NCBI RefSeq assembly: GCF_023238205.1
Contig: NZ_CP096659.1
Location: forward strand, 1,302,001 to 1,366,000
Direction of reading: 5' to 3'
Length of the DNA stretch: 64,000 bases
DNA from: Halorussus limi
GTDB taxonomy: Archaea; Halobacteriota; Halobacteria; Halobacteriales; Haladaptataceae
Under the pieces are notes generated by a model, which made no database searches, had not been told where the DNA came from, and worked only from the letters and a program-made list of their open reading frames with translations. Both the position numbers and the translations under genes were made by a program. This document shows, in pieces, positions 8,901-18,404 of the stretch (its first letter is position 1; each line of letters starts with the position of its first letter).

Positions 8901-9725
8901 TCAAACGGTTTCCGGTGTCTCGGTGCAGTCGGGGTCGAGACAGCGCGAGTCGTCCGCGCGCGCCGAGTCGTCCGAGTCGTCGCCCCGAACCCGCGGCAGT
9001 CCGCACTCGCAGGACCCGACCACCTTCCGTTCGGGGAGCGCGAACGTCGCCTCGCACTCTGGGTAGTTCCCGCACCCGAGGAAGAGGGTGCGCTCGCGCA
9101 GAACTCGCAAATCGCCGCCGCACTCGGGACACGACCACTCCCGGTCGAACCGCTCGCGGACCGCCTCGTCGAGTTGCTCGCACTCGCGGTCCACGCAGAG
9201 TTCGAAACGCGCGCCGCGCTCGACCGTCATTCGAGGCAGGCCACACTCGCAGGTCGAGTCGAGCGTCGTGGCGTCTCTGGGCAGGCCGTACTCGGCCGAG
9301 CAGTCGAGGCAGGTGACTGCCCCGCGAGCGCGGACGAGGGTACCGTCGCAGTCGGGACAGGTGCCGGTCTCGGGCCCCGCGGGGGTCGCGCCGTGGCGCT
9401 CGCGGTCGGCGCCCCCGTGGCTCTCGACCCGGAGGCGCGAGTCGTCTTTGACCGCGACGAGGGCGAACCCGCCCTCGCCGTCGGTCTCGCGGTGGACCGC
9501 GTCCGCCCGGGTCAGCCACGCGACTGGCTGGTACCCCTCGGCGTCGTGGACGAGGACGGTGCCGTCGGGCTTGTGAACCACGACGACCCGGCCGCGCTGG
9601 CGGCGCGGGTCGCTCGATACGGCTTCGTCGCTCGGTTTCGAGGCCCGCGGCATCTCGCTGCGCTGGGTCTCGGCGCGGTACGTCGTCGTACAGTCTCCGG
9701 CGTAGACGCGAACGGGTTCGGTCAC
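8901..9725 (-). CDS. NucS N-terminal-like (DUF91) domain and topoisomerase-type C4 zinc finger protein
   Basis: 274 aa from a GTG at 9725, placed about 25 bp after the TATA-like CTTAAAC (about 9751-9757). Residues 1-80 (VRVYAGDCTTTY, then RGRVVVVHKPDGTVLVHDA) resemble the DNA-binding N-domain of endonuclease NucS; the nuclease domain itself is absent. The rest holds four Cys-pair units: CPDC...CLDC, CECG...CVDREC, CPECGG...GCGNYPEC (classic topoisomerase C4 type) and CECG...CLDPDC. It is probably a nucleic-acid-binding protein, and its substrate is unknown. It lies 23 bp upstream of endA on the same strand and may be in one operon with it. Confidence 0.75.
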   Translation of the reverse strand: MTEPVRVYAGDCTTTYRAETQRSEMPRASKPSDEAVSSDPRRQRGRVVVVHKPDGTVLVHDAEGYQPVAWLTRADAVHRETDGEGGFALVAVKDDSRLRVESHGGADRERHGATPAGPETGTCPDCDGTLVRARGAVTCLDCSAEYGLPRDATTLDSTCECGLPRMTVERGARFELCVDRECEQLDEAVRERFDREWSCPECGGDLRVLRERTLFLGCGNYPECEATFALPERKVVGSCECGLPRVRGDDSDDSARADDSRCLDPDCTETPETV

Positions 9726-9858
9726 GGGGAGGGTTCGTCCCCTTCCCGGACTTAAACCCTCGCGCGACCGCCGCCGAACGTGTTCGCTGTGAAAGATGGG
9801 GCGACTACTGTTCCCGCACGCCGGAGCTACTATTTCCGCTCGGCCCGTCGGTTCGCCC

Positions 9859-10509
9859 GTGCAATCGAAGGCTGTGCTGTTCGACATGGACGGCGTCATC
9901 GTTAACTCCGAGCGCTACTGGGTCGAGCGAGAGGAGGAGGAGATACTCCCCGCGGCGGTCGACGGGTCGCCCGACACCAGCGAGACGACCGGGATGAACT
10001 TCCGGGAGATATACGACTACCTCGAGGAACGCAACGAGATGACCGAGAGCAAAGACGAGTTCGTCGCCCGCTACGAGGACGCGGCCCGCGACATCTACGG
10101 CGAGAAAGTCGAGTTGCAGGAGGGTTTCGCCGACCTGCTCGCGGCCCTCCGGGAGGACGGCCGGACCGTCGCGCTGGTCTCGTCGTCGCCCCACGACTGG
10201 ATAGACCGGATGCTCGACCGGTTCGATCTCCGCGAGGAGTTCGACCAGATAATCAGCGCCGAGGAAATCGACGGCAAGAGCAAGCCCGAACCCGACGTGT
10301 ACGAGTACGCCGCCGAGCAGGTCGGGGTCGAACCGGCCGAGTGCATCGCTGTCGAGGACTCCACGAACGGGGTGAAATCGGCGAAGGCGGCCGGGATGAA
10401 AGCCGTGGGATACCGCAACCAGTCCGACGAGGAGTTGGACCTCTCGGAGGCCGACGCGGTCGCTGAGTCGCCCGCGGAACTCCGCGAGATACTGCTGGCC
10501 GACGCGTAG
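9859..10509 (+). CDS. HAD-superfamily phosphatase / phosphomutase-like hydrolase
   Basis: 216 aa from the GTG at 9859, which lies about 27 bp after a TATA-like CTATTTCC; an earlier ATG at 9796 would precede that promoter. Motif I FDMDGVIVNSE (catalytic Asp 9, Asp 11), motif II LVSSSPHDW, motif III Lys in GKSKPEPD and motif IV AVEDSTNG are all present, with a helical cap between I and II. The set matches the beta-phosphoglucomutase/phosphoglycolate phosphatase branch. Substrate cannot be deduced; the neighbour is an alcohol dehydrogenase. Confidence 0.88.
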   Translation: MQSKAVLFDMDGVIVNSERYWVEREEEEILPAAVDGSPDTSETTGMNFREIYDYLEERNEMTESKDEFVARYEDAARDIYGEKVELQEGFADLLAALREDGRTVALVSSSPHDWIDRMLDRFDLREEFDQIISAEEIDGKSKPEPDVYEYAAEQVGVEPAECIAVEDSTNGVKSAKAAGMKAVGYRNQSDEELDLSEADAVAESPAELREILLADA

Positions 10510-10556
10510 CGGTTCGGCCTCTACCTTCATTTCGGACGCGGTCCAATCTCCGGGGA

Positions 10557-11759
10557 ATGCTCCCGATAGCCGACGCGTTCGAACACGAGTACCGCGGGTG
10601 CGACCTGCTGTACGGTCGCGGGTGCGTGGACCGACTGGGCGACTATCTCGCCGACTGCGGCCTCGACCGCGCGCTGGTCGTCTGCGGGTCGAACGTCGCG
10701 GCCAACGACGACCTGATGGACCCCGTGAGAGGCGGCCTCGGCGACCGTCTCGCGGGCGTCTTCGACGGCACGACGCCCGAGAAGCAGGCCGAGGCGGCGT
10801 TCGAGACCATCGACGCGATGCGCGAGGCCGACGCGGACGTTCTCGTCGGCGTCGGCGGCGGCAGTAGCCTCGACGTGGCCCGACAGGCCAGCGTCTTCGC
10901 GTCTGACGGGCGGTCGCTTGCGGACCTCCGCGAGGAGGCCCGAGACGGGGCGGTCGGTCCGCCCGACGCGGACACCGACCGACCGCCGGTGGTCGTCGTT
11001 CCCACGACGCTCGCCGGCGCGGACGTGTCCGCGGGCGGGTCGCTCGAAGTCCTCTCGGCGGCAGAGTCGCCGACAGACCAGCCGATTATCGTCTCCGGGT
11101 CCGCGATGCCGATTGCGGACTTCGCCGACCCCGACCTGTTCGAAACCACGCCGGCGGGCGCGCTGGCCGGGTCGGCGATGAACGGCGTCGACAAGGGCAT
11201 CGAGACGCCCTACGCCCGCGACGCCAACCCCGTCAGCGACGCGACCGCGGTTCACGGCCTCCGCCTGCTGAGCGACGCGCTCCCGGAAGTTGCGGGCGAC
11301 GATGGCGCCACCGACGCCGCGGCGATGGACCGGGCGGTGGTCGGTTCGCTGCTCGTCCAACTCGACCGCAAGGTCTCGGTCGTCCACGCGTTCGGCCACG
11401 GATTCGCCCGCCGGTACGACGTTCAGCAGGGCGCGGTCCACGCGGCCGTCGTACCTCACATCCTCCGGTACCTCTTCTCGGCGGTGGACGCGGGCCGCGA
11501 CCTGCTGGCCGAGGGGTTCAGTATCGACTCGTCCGGTCGCTCTGACGACGAAGTGGCCGAGGCGGTCGTCGATGCGGTCGTGGCGCTGCGGGATTCGCTC
11601 GGCGCGCCGTCGCGCCTCCGGGACCTCCCGGAGACGCGCGAGGAGGATTTACCGGCTATCGCGGAGTTCATCGCCGACGACCACCCGATGGAGCGCGCGC
11701 CGTCGGGGCTGGACGCGAGCGTGGCGGAGATTGAGGGCGTGCTTCGGGAGGCGTGGTGA
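10557..11759 (+). CDS. iron-containing (group III) alcohol dehydrogenase
   Basis: 400 aa. NAD(P)-binding GGGSSLD at 100-106 in VGVGGGSSLDVARQ; TTLAGADVSAG matches the family's TTxxTGSE-type loop; the metal site is carried by HAFGHGFARRYDVQQGAVH (His residues) in the C-terminal helical domain. It would interconvert an aldehyde or ketone and an alcohol with a nicotinamide cofactor. It begins 47 bp after the HAD gene and may be co-transcribed. The physiological substrate is unknown. Confidence 0.88.
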   Translation: MLPIADAFEHEYRGCDLLYGRGCVDRLGDYLADCGLDRALVVCGSNVAANDDLMDPVRGGLGDRLAGVFDGTTPEKQAEAAFETIDAMREADADVLVGVGGGSSLDVARQASVFASDGRSLADLREEARDGAVGPPDADTDRPPVVVVPTTLAGADVSAGGSLEVLSAAESPTDQPIIVSGSAMPIADFADPDLFETTPAGALAGSAMNGVDKGIETPYARDANPVSDATAVHGLRLLSDALPEVAGDDGATDAAAMDRAVVGSLLVQLDRKVSVVHAFGHGFARRYDVQQGAVHAAVVPHILRYLFSAVDAGRDLLAEGFSIDSSGRSDDEVAEAVVDAVVALRDSLGAPSRLRDLPETREEDLPAIAEFIADDHPMERAPSGLDASVAEIEGVLREAW

Positions 11760-11821
11760 CCCCCGGCCTGTTCGTTCCGATAGAGAAACGCCTTTGCCAC
11801 CCGGCCCCTGTGAGTCGTACG

Positions 11822-14182
11822 ATGGAAGTCGCCGAGGCCGTCCCCGACCCGGAGTTCGCCGAGGTGTTCCCGTTCGAGGAGTTCAACGACATGCAGCGGG
11901 AGGTCGTCGACGCGCTCCTCGAAACCGACGAGAACGTGGTGGCGAGCGCACCGACCGCCAGCGGCAAGACCGCGCTGGCGGAACTCGCCATCTGTCGGAC
12001 CTTGGAGGCCGGAGGCACCGCTCTCTTCATCGCGCCGATGCGCGCGCTGACCAACGAGAAGGAGAGCGAGTGGGAGCGGTTCGAAGAACTGGGCTACTCA
12101 GTGTACGTCGTCACGGGCGAGCGCGACCTCAACCCCCGGCGGGCCGAGCGCGCCGACATCCTCGTGATGACTCCCGAGAAGACCGACTCGGCGACTCGGA
12201 AGCACGACTCGCGGCGCTACGCGTTCATCCGCGAGGTCGACTGCTGCGTCATCGACGAGGTCCACCTGCTCGACTCCGAGAAGCGCGGCAGCGTCCTCGA
12301 AGTCACGGTGTCGCGACTCCGGCGCCTCACCGACCCGCGCGTCGTCGCGCTCTCGGCGACGATGCCCAACGTCGGCGACGTGGCCGATTGGCTCGACGCC
12401 CCGCCCGAGACCACCTTCGAGTTCGGCGACGACTACCGGCCGGTCGACCTCAATTCCGGGGTCAAGACCTACACTCACGGCGACAACTCCTTCGCGGACA
12501 AGTACCGGCGACTCTACCGCGCTCTCGACCTCGCGGAACCCCACATCCGCGACGACGGACAGGCGCTCGTGTTCGTCTCCTCGCGCCAAGACACCGTGCA
12601 GGCCGCCAAGAAGGCCCGCGACGAGATCGGCGAGCGCGACATTCCGATGGGCGCGCGCGGCGACTACGACTTCCACAACGAGGCCAAGGAGCTTCAGAAC
12701 GACACGCTCCGGAAGTCGGTGCTGGACGGCGTGGCGTTCCACCACGCGGGGCTCTCGAAGGGGGACAAGGACCGCGTCGAGGAGTGGTTCAAGCAGGGCA
12801 AGGTTCAGCTCCTGTTCTCGACTTCGACGCTGGCGTGGGGCGTCAACCTGCCCGCCAGATGCGTCGTGTTGCGGGACACGAAGCTCCACGACCCCCTCGA
12901 AGGCGAAGTGGATATGAGTCCGCTCGACATCCTCCAGATGCTCGGCCGCGCGGGGCGACCCGAGTACGACGACGTGGGGTACGGCTGGGTCGTCTGCGAC
13001 CACTCGGAGGCCGACAAGTACCGGAGGCTCCTCCGGGAAGGCAAGGAAATCGAGTCCCGACTGGCCGAGGACTTGGACGCCCACCTCAACGCCGAAATCG
13101 CCATGGGGACCATCCGGGACCTCGGCGACGTCATCGACTGGCTCGAAACCACCTTCTACTACGTCCGCGCCAAATCGAACCCCGACGCCTACGGACTCGA
13201 CGACCTGCAGGCCGACCTCCGGAGTCGAGTCCGGGACGCGCTCGAACGACTCGACGGCCGGGGCTTCGTGGACATCGGCGACGACTTGGGCGTCTCGGCC
13301 ACGCCGCTGGGCCGCCTCGCCTCGAAGTTCTACCTCCGACTCGACACCGCGGGCGAGTTCCGCGACCTCTCCGAACGCGACGACGTCGGGACCGACGACA
13401 TCCTCCAGACCGTCGCGGACGCCGCGGAGTTCGACAGCGTGAGCGCCCGCCAGTCCGAGCGCGAGGCCGTGGACTCGGTCCTCGTGGGCCAGAGTGCGGG
13501 CGACTTGGAACCCGGCGCGCGCAAGGTGCTGGCGATTCTGCGCTCCACGATGACGGGGACGACGCCCGGCGAACTCCGGAGCGACGCGTGGGTCATCACC
13601 CAGAACGCGCTCCGCCTGCTCGCGGCGCTCCGGGCGTTCCTCGAACGCTTCGACCGACCCCGCGCCGCCAACCTCGCGCGCCGGGTCGAGGCCCGCATCG
13701 AACACGGCGTGAGCTCCGACGCGGTCGGCCTGACCGCCCTCGACGGCGTCGGGTCGGGCCGCGCGAGCAAACTGGCGAAGGAGGGAATCGCCGCCCCGGC
13801 GGACGTGCGCGAGGCGGGCGAAGACGGACTCGTGGACGCGGGCCTCTCGGCGGGCGTCGCCGAGGCGGTCCTCGAAAGCGCCGGGAACCTCCCGCAGGTC
13901 GCGGTCGAGTGGGGGTCGTTCCCCGACTCGGTCCCCCGCGGCGAGAACGACATGCGCGAGGTGACGGTCCGAAACGCCGGCGACGGGACCCAAGTCGGGA
14001 TTCGCGTGACGGTCAACGGCGTCGAGATGACCGAGACGACGACCTACCTCGGGAGCGAGGAGACCATCCCGGTCGGCGTCTTCGGCGGGACCGACGACGA
14101 GATGGAGTACGTCGTGGAGGTCTCGTTCCCGGAACTCCCCCTGCTCCCAGTCACCGATTCGCGGACCGTCCGCGTGGAGTAG
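11822..14182 (+). CDS. Ski2-type DEAD-box helicase (Hel308/Mer3-like) with C-terminal beta domain
   Basis: 786 aa from the ATG at 11822. Walker A APTASGKT (43-50), motif II DEVH (145-148), motif III SAT (178-180), motif IVa/V STSTLAWGVNLPARCV and motif VI QMLGRAGRPEYDD are complete, followed by a winged-helix/ratchet region and a helix-hairpin-helix segment (LTALDGVGSGRASKLAKEG). The last roughly 95 residues are a beta-rich, Ig-like segment (VRNAGDGTQVGIRVTVNGVE) that I do not associate with canonical Hel308. It likely unwinds DNA or RNA 3'-5' in repair or RNA handling. Its separation from true Hel308 is based on the diverged N-terminus. Confidence 0.85.
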   Translation: MEVAEAVPDPEFAEVFPFEEFNDMQREVVDALLETDENVVASAPTASGKTALAELAICRTLEAGGTALFIAPMRALTNEKESEWERFEELGYSVYVVTGERDLNPRRAERADILVMTPEKTDSATRKHDSRRYAFIREVDCCVIDEVHLLDSEKRGSVLEVTVSRLRRLTDPRVVALSATMPNVGDVADWLDAPPETTFEFGDDYRPVDLNSGVKTYTHGDNSFADKYRRLYRALDLAEPHIRDDGQALVFVSSRQDTVQAAKKARDEIGERDIPMGARGDYDFHNEAKELQNDTLRKSVLDGVAFHHAGLSKGDKDRVEEWFKQGKVQLLFSTSTLAWGVNLPARCVVLRDTKLHDPLEGEVDMSPLDILQMLGRAGRPEYDDVGYGWVVCDHSEADKYRRLLREGKEIESRLAEDLDAHLNAEIAMGTIRDLGDVIDWLETTFYYVRAKSNPDAYGLDDLQADLRSRVRDALERLDGRGFVDIGDDLGVSATPLGRLASKFYLRLDTAGEFRDLSERDDVGTDDILQTVADAAEFDSVSARQSEREAVDSVLVGQSAGDLEPGARKVLAILRSTMTGTTPGELRSDAWVITQNALRLLAALRAFLERFDRPRAANLARRVEARIEHGVSSDAVGLTALDGVGSGRASKLAKEGIAAPADVREAGEDGLVDAGLSAGVAEAVLESAGNLPQVAVEWGSFPDSVPRGENDMREVTVRNAGDGTQVGIRVTVNGVEMTETTTYLGSEETIPVGVFGGTDDEMEYVVEVSFPELPLLPVTDSRTVRVE

Positions 14183-14236
14183 GCCGGTTGGGAGGCTGAT
14201 TTTCGCGAGGTCCGGTCGTCGGCCGTCGACGGTCGC

Positions 14237-15634
14237 TCAGTCGGCGGCCGCGGTCGCTTTCTCGGCGGCGCGTTCGAGCATCCCGTTGTTCGTCGTGTAG
14301 TAGTAGTACAGTCCCGCGCCGACCGCGCCCGCGACGTTCGAGATAGTGACCGCCCAGAACACCGCGTGGACGTCGAAGTCGAACCAGAAGGCGCCGACCG
14401 CGGCGATGGGAAGTCGGACCGCCCAGTACTTCAGGAGCCCGACGACCATGCTGACCTTGGTCCGGCGCGCGCCGTTGAACCCGGCGTTGAAGGCGTAGGT
14501 CGCGCCGATGGCCCAGTACCCGAGGACGAGGATTTTGAGGTAATCGACGGACAGTCCCAAGGCCCGCTGGCTTATGTCCGCGACGAAGAAGTTGACCAGC
14601 AGTTCGGGTGCGACCCACTGGACGACGCCCGCGAGCGTGAGCCCGACCGCCGCGATACCCGCGCTAACCCACGTCGCCCGGCGCGCGCGGCCGGGGTTGT
14701 CCGCGCCGAGGTTCTGACCGACGACGCTCTGGGCCGCGCCCGAGAGGCCCTGCGCCGGGATGAACGCCACGCTGGCGATTCGCGCCCCGACCGTGTAGGC
14801 CGCGAGACCCGCCGCGCCGCCGACCGCCGAGACGAGGGCGATGATGAGGACGCGGACGAGTTGGCTCACCGCGCGCTGTGCGCCGGTCGGCAGGCCCACT
14901 TCGAGGACTTCGCGGTACTCCTCTACGTCGAAGCCGACAGCGTTCTCGGTGAAGGTGAGTCCGTCTCGTCCGCGCAGAATCATCCCGAGCGCGAGCAGGA
15001 GGCCGGCGGCGTAGCCGATTACGGTCGCCAACGCCGCGCCCCGGACGCCCATCTCGGCGAACGGTCCCCACCCGAGGATGAGGAAGGGGTCGAGAGCGAC
15101 GTTGACGCCGATTGCGGTGAGGTTGATGTAGAGAGCGGCCCGCGAGTCGCCCCATCCGATGAACGAGAATTCGAGCGCGTCGCTCGTCATCGAGAACGGG
15201 AACCCGAACATGTACGTCACGAGGTACGTGGTCGCGAGCGCGGCCACGGCGTCGTCGTCCACGAGCAGTTCGACGAGAGTCTCCGCGCCGACGGAGACGA
15301 GGATAGCGCAGGCGATTGCGCCGAAGAGCGCGAGCGTCGCGCCGTGGAACGCCGTCCGGCGGCCGCCCGCGGCGTCGTCGCCGCCGACGCGCTGGGAGAC
15401 GACGACCTGGGTCCCGGTGTTCACGACGACGGTCGCGCTGTAGATGAACGCGATGACCGGAAAGTTCACGCCGACGGCCGCGACGGCGTTCTCTCCGAGG
15501 CGGCCGACCCAGAACGTGTCGATTACCTGTTGGGCTACTTGCACGAGATTCTGTGCGACCAACGGAGCCGCTAAGAGGAGCAGAGAGCGGACGAGAGCGC
15601 CATCCGTGATTTCTTCCCGCGATACGTTCACCAT
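14237..15634 (-). CDS. MATE family efflux transporter
   Basis: 465 aa with about 12 hydrophobic helices in two six-helix halves; each half opens with the typical Pro-containing segment (LLLAAPLVAQNLVQVAQ in the first). These antiporters expel cationic drugs or metabolites using Na+ or H+. The start is supported by an AT-rich TATATTTTATT-type box about 25 bp upstream (15655-15664), giving a leaderless transcript. The gene converges with the helicase gene. A second MATE gene is at 38.5 kb. Confidence 0.92.
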   Translation of the reverse strand: MVNVSREEITDGALVRSLLLLAAPLVAQNLVQVAQQVIDTFWVGRLGENAVAAVGVNFPVIAFIYSATVVVNTGTQVVVSQRVGGDDAAGGRRTAFHGATLALFGAIACAILVSVGAETLVELLVDDDAVAALATTYLVTYMFGFPFSMTSDALEFSFIGWGDSRAALYINLTAIGVNVALDPFLILGWGPFAEMGVRGAALATVIGYAAGLLLALGMILRGRDGLTFTENAVGFDVEEYREVLEVGLPTGAQRAVSQLVRVLIIALVSAVGGAAGLAAYTVGARIASVAFIPAQGLSGAAQSVVGQNLGADNPGRARRATWVSAGIAAVGLTLAGVVQWVAPELLVNFFVADISQRALGLSVDYLKILVLGYWAIGATYAFNAGFNGARRTKVSMVVGLLKYWAVRLPIAAVGAFWFDFDVHAVFWAVTISNVAGAVGAGLYYYYTTNNGMLERAAEKATAAAD

Positions 15635-15760
15635 CGTTTTGCCTTAGTTGACAGTAATAAAATATCGCTCCTACTGATAAGTTTTCCGATGTGTGGGAGA
15701 TTCCGATTCGGCCTGCCATATCAACTCTTGATTTGCTTCGCTGAACTCCATCCCGTGAGA

Positions 15761-15767
15761 ATATATA
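15761..15767 (+). promoter_or_regulatory. TATA box of the class II aldolase gene
   Basis: ATATATA, about 30 bp before the ATG at 15795, in the 160-bp divergent region shared with the MATE gene; implies a leaderless mRNA. Confidence 0.65.
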
Positions 15768-15794
15768 GCCACTTCTCTACGTTACCAACGAAAC

Positions 15795-16430
15795 ATGCTC
15801 GGAGCGGAACGCCGCGCGGTCGCCACCCGCGCGCCCGACCTCGCAGCTCTCACGCCCGGCCGGACCGGCAACCTGAGCGTCCGGCGAGACGACCGGTTCG
15901 CCGTCACGCCGACCGGCGTCGCCTACGACCGCATCGCCGCCGCCGACGTGCCGGTGGTTTCGCTCGACGGCGAGCAGGTCGCGGGCGACACCGCACCGTC
16001 GAGCGAGACGCCGATGCACAGCGCGGTCTACCGGGAGTTCGACGCGGGCGCTATCGTCCACACCCACTCGCCGTGGGCCTCGACGCTGGCGATTCTCCAC
16101 GAACCGATTCCCCCGGTTCACTACATGCTCGCGCTCGCCGGAACCACGGTCCCGGTCGCGGACTACGCCACCTACGGCACGGCCGAACTCGCCGAGAACG
16201 CGGTCGCGGCGATGGAGGACGCCGACGCCGAGGCCTGCCTGCTGGCCAACCACGGCCTGCTCGCGACCGGTGACGACGCCGACTCGGCGCTCGAAACGGC
16301 GGTCAACGTCGAGTACACAGCTAGAATCTACTGTCAGGCGAAGGCGTTCGGCGACCCGGTGGAACTGGGCCACGAGGAGATGGCCGCCGTCGCCGAGAAG
16401 TTCGAAGGCTACGGACAGGACGTGGAGTAG
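15795..16430 (+). CDS. class II aldolase/adducin family protein (fuculose-phosphate aldolase-like)
   Basis: 211 aa. Zinc-dependent aldolase fold: phosphate-site GNLS (25-28), catalytic Glu in SSETPMHS (Glu 71), zinc ligands His 89 and His 91 (HTH) and His 153 (NHG). It would cleave a sugar phosphate to dihydroxyacetone phosphate plus an aldehyde, or run in the reverse direction. Haloarchaeal members are implicated in sugar or ribulose-type metabolism; the specific substrate is not evident. Transcribed alone from a leaderless promoter. Confidence 0.85.
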   Translation: MLGAERRAVATRAPDLAALTPGRTGNLSVRRDDRFAVTPTGVAYDRIAAADVPVVSLDGEQVAGDTAPSSETPMHSAVYREFDAGAIVHTHSPWASTLAILHEPIPPVHYMLALAGTTVPVADYATYGTAELAENAVAAMEDADAEACLLANHGLLATGDDADSALETAVNVEYTARIYCQAKAFGDPVELGHEEMAAVAEKFEGYGQDVE

Positions 16431-16521
16431 ACCGCCGGTTTTCTTCCCCGACGTTCCGTTTCTCGACCCCCGTCAACGACCCGGAAACTCGGAAAACGGA
16501 GTCGACAGTCACCGCGAAGAA

Positions 16522-16863
16522 TCAGGATTCCGTGTTCGTGTTGTCCGTGTCGGTGTCGGTGTAGTCGGCCGTCGTCTCGGTCCGGGTCGTCGCGTCCCGG
16601 CGTCGGCGCTCGCGGGTAGCCCGCCGACTCGCCCGGCCCATCTTGTAGGCGGTGTAGAGCAGGTAGACGCCCGCGACGCCGACGAGAACGTAGATAAGGT
16701 ACTCGACCGTCTCTGCCGGTCCCGGTTGGAAGATGGGCTCCAGCGCCATGTTGACGACGTTCAGCGGTTCGCCGGTCAGTCCGGTGACGCCGAGGATGCC
16801 CCACGTCACTGCGCCGATGGCGACGAGCAGGATGGCGAGCCAGTCGAAAGCATTTGTCTTCAT
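16522..16863 (-). CDS. DUF378 family membrane protein
   Basis: 113 aa. Two transmembrane helices (about 6-26 and 55-75) with the DUF378 hallmark AIGAVTWGILGV near the first helix and YLIYVLVGVAGVYLL in the second, then a strongly basic stretch (RRATRERRRRD) and a Thr/Asp-rich tail (TDTDTDNTNTES). Bacterial members are similarly short but lack the long tail. Function unknown. Confidence 0.75.
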   Translation of the reverse strand: MKTNAFDWLAILLVAIGAVTWGILGVTGLTGEPLNVVNMALEPIFQPGPAETVEYLIYVLVGVAGVYLLYTAYKMGRASRRATRERRRRDATTRTETTADYTDTDTDNTNTES

Positions 16864-17196
16864 AAACCAGCGTAGGCGTTTGAGACGTTTTGTTATTGTG
16901 GCCTTAGAAGTGCGGAAGGCCGTCGTACTCGGGTTTCGGTTCGGCGTCGGTACGTCAGAGGTCCGCGAGGGCGAGAATCAGTCCCGTACCCTCCGCCGTC
17001 GTATCGGAGATCCAACTATCGAGGGAGTCGGTACTCGTCGACGCGGTGAGCTGTTAGACTTCCGGGAGACTTTCGCTACATCTACTGACACAGACGCCGT
17101 CGTAGAAATTCATCTCTCGACGCCAAAAGCGACTAAACGCCCACCTCAAACGGGAATACCCTACCCTTTTCACTACCCGAATCCAACACCCGAGCA
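16864..17196. other. intergenic stretch without a supported gene
   Basis: This 333-bp gap lies between the DUF378 and lipA starts. The minus strand shows short open stretches (for example one ending GTGLILALADL and a stop near 16960) that could be remnants of a decayed gene, but no start, promoter or family can be assigned. TACCCTTTTCAC at about 17162-17173 may be the lipA promoter. Confidence 0.4.
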
Positions 17197-18144
17197 ATGA
17201 GTCGCCGCCGGAAACCCGATTGGCTCAAGATGCAACCGCCGTCCGGCCGTGAGTTCACGGGCATCAAGCAGACGCTCCGAGACCACGACCTCCACACCGT
17301 CTGCGAGGAGGCCAACTGCCCGAACCTCGGCGAGTGCTGGAGTGGCAATAACTCCGAGTCCGGGGGAACCGCGACGTTCATGCTGATGGGCGACCAGTGC
17401 ACCCGGAACTGCGGGTTCTGCGACGTGGACACCGGCGGCGGTCAACCGCTCGACCCCGACGAACCCGCGAACGTGGCGAGCGCCGTCGCCGAAATCGGAC
17501 TCGACTACGTCGTCCTCACGTCGGTGGACCGCGACGACTTAGAGGGGCAGGGCGCGGCCCACTTCGCGCAGACGATTCGGGAGATAAAGGAGCGCGACCC
17601 CTCGATTCTCGTGGAAGTCCTCATCCCCGACTTCCGGGGTGAGGAGGACCTGATTCGGAAGATTATCGACGCCGAACCGGACGTCATCGCCCACAACGTC
17701 GAGACGGTAGAGCGCCTCCAGCAACCCGTCCGCGACCCCCGCGCCGGGTACGAACAGAGCCTCGCGGTCCTCGAACAGGTCGAGCGCGAGTCCGACATCT
17801 ACACCAAGACCTCCATCATGCTCGGCGTCGGCGAGTACGACCACGAGGTCTACCAGACTCTCTCGGACCTCCGAGAGGCCGACGTGGACGTCGTGACCCT
17901 CGGCCAGTACCTCCAACCCTCGCGCACTCACCTCGACGTGGAGACCTACGTCCACCCGGCGAAGTTCGACACGTGGCGCCGGGTCGCCGAGGAGGAACTC
18001 GACTTCCTCTACTGCGCCAGCGGTCCGATGGTCCGGTCGTCGTACAAAGCGGGCGAACTGTTCGTGGACGCGGTCGTCCGCGACGGCAAGACCGTCGAAC
18101 AGGCCCGTCGGGAAGCGAGAGAGAGCGTCGCCGCCTCTGACTGA
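17197..18144 (+). CDS. lipA: lipoyl synthase
   Basis: 315 aa radical-SAM enzyme that inserts two sulfurs into protein-bound octanoyl groups to make lipoate. The auxiliary cluster cysteines are Cys 36, 41 and 47 (CEEANCPNLGEC) and the radical-SAM cluster Cys 68, 72 and 75 (CTRNCGFC). The C-terminal serine motif GPMVRSSYKAGE, a ligand of the sacrificed auxiliary cluster, is present. It lies 260 bp upstream of the 2-oxoacid dehydrogenase genes whose E2 carries the lipoyl lysine, so product and user are adjacent. Confidence 0.96.
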   Translation: MSRRRKPDWLKMQPPSGREFTGIKQTLRDHDLHTVCEEANCPNLGECWSGNNSESGGTATFMLMGDQCTRNCGFCDVDTGGGQPLDPDEPANVASAVAEIGLDYVVLTSVDRDDLEGQGAAHFAQTIREIKERDPSILVEVLIPDFRGEEDLIRKIIDAEPDVIAHNVETVERLQQPVRDPRAGYEQSLAVLEQVERESDIYTKTSIMLGVGEYDHEVYQTLSDLREADVDVVTLGQYLQPSRTHLDVETYVHPAKFDTWRRVAEEELDFLYCASGPMVRSSYKAGELFVDAVVRDGKTVEQARREARESVAASD

Positions 18145-18404
18145 CCGGACCGTCACCCCGAACGGACGCACCGGTGCAGTTCCGTTTATTTTGCCGCAAT
18201 AATTGCCGTTCGTTCACCGGAGCCCCCTGTGAGCCACTCTACGTCAGACGAACGTCTATTTTTCTGAACGAAATTTTAGAAATTGCCGAATTCTCCGGCC
18301 GAAAATGACTGTTCGCGCGAGGAACTCCCGTGAGAATCGTACCTCCGGAAAGTTAGTTACGAAAACCCTATTACGCCAGCGGGTGACCCTTTCGATATGT
18401 CAGG

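Noticed and set aside
11290-14199. 969-codon Arg-rich reading frame overlapping the helicase
   Set aside because: Arg/Pro-rich composition is typical of the wrong frame in GC-rich DNA; the helicase frame has full family motifs.
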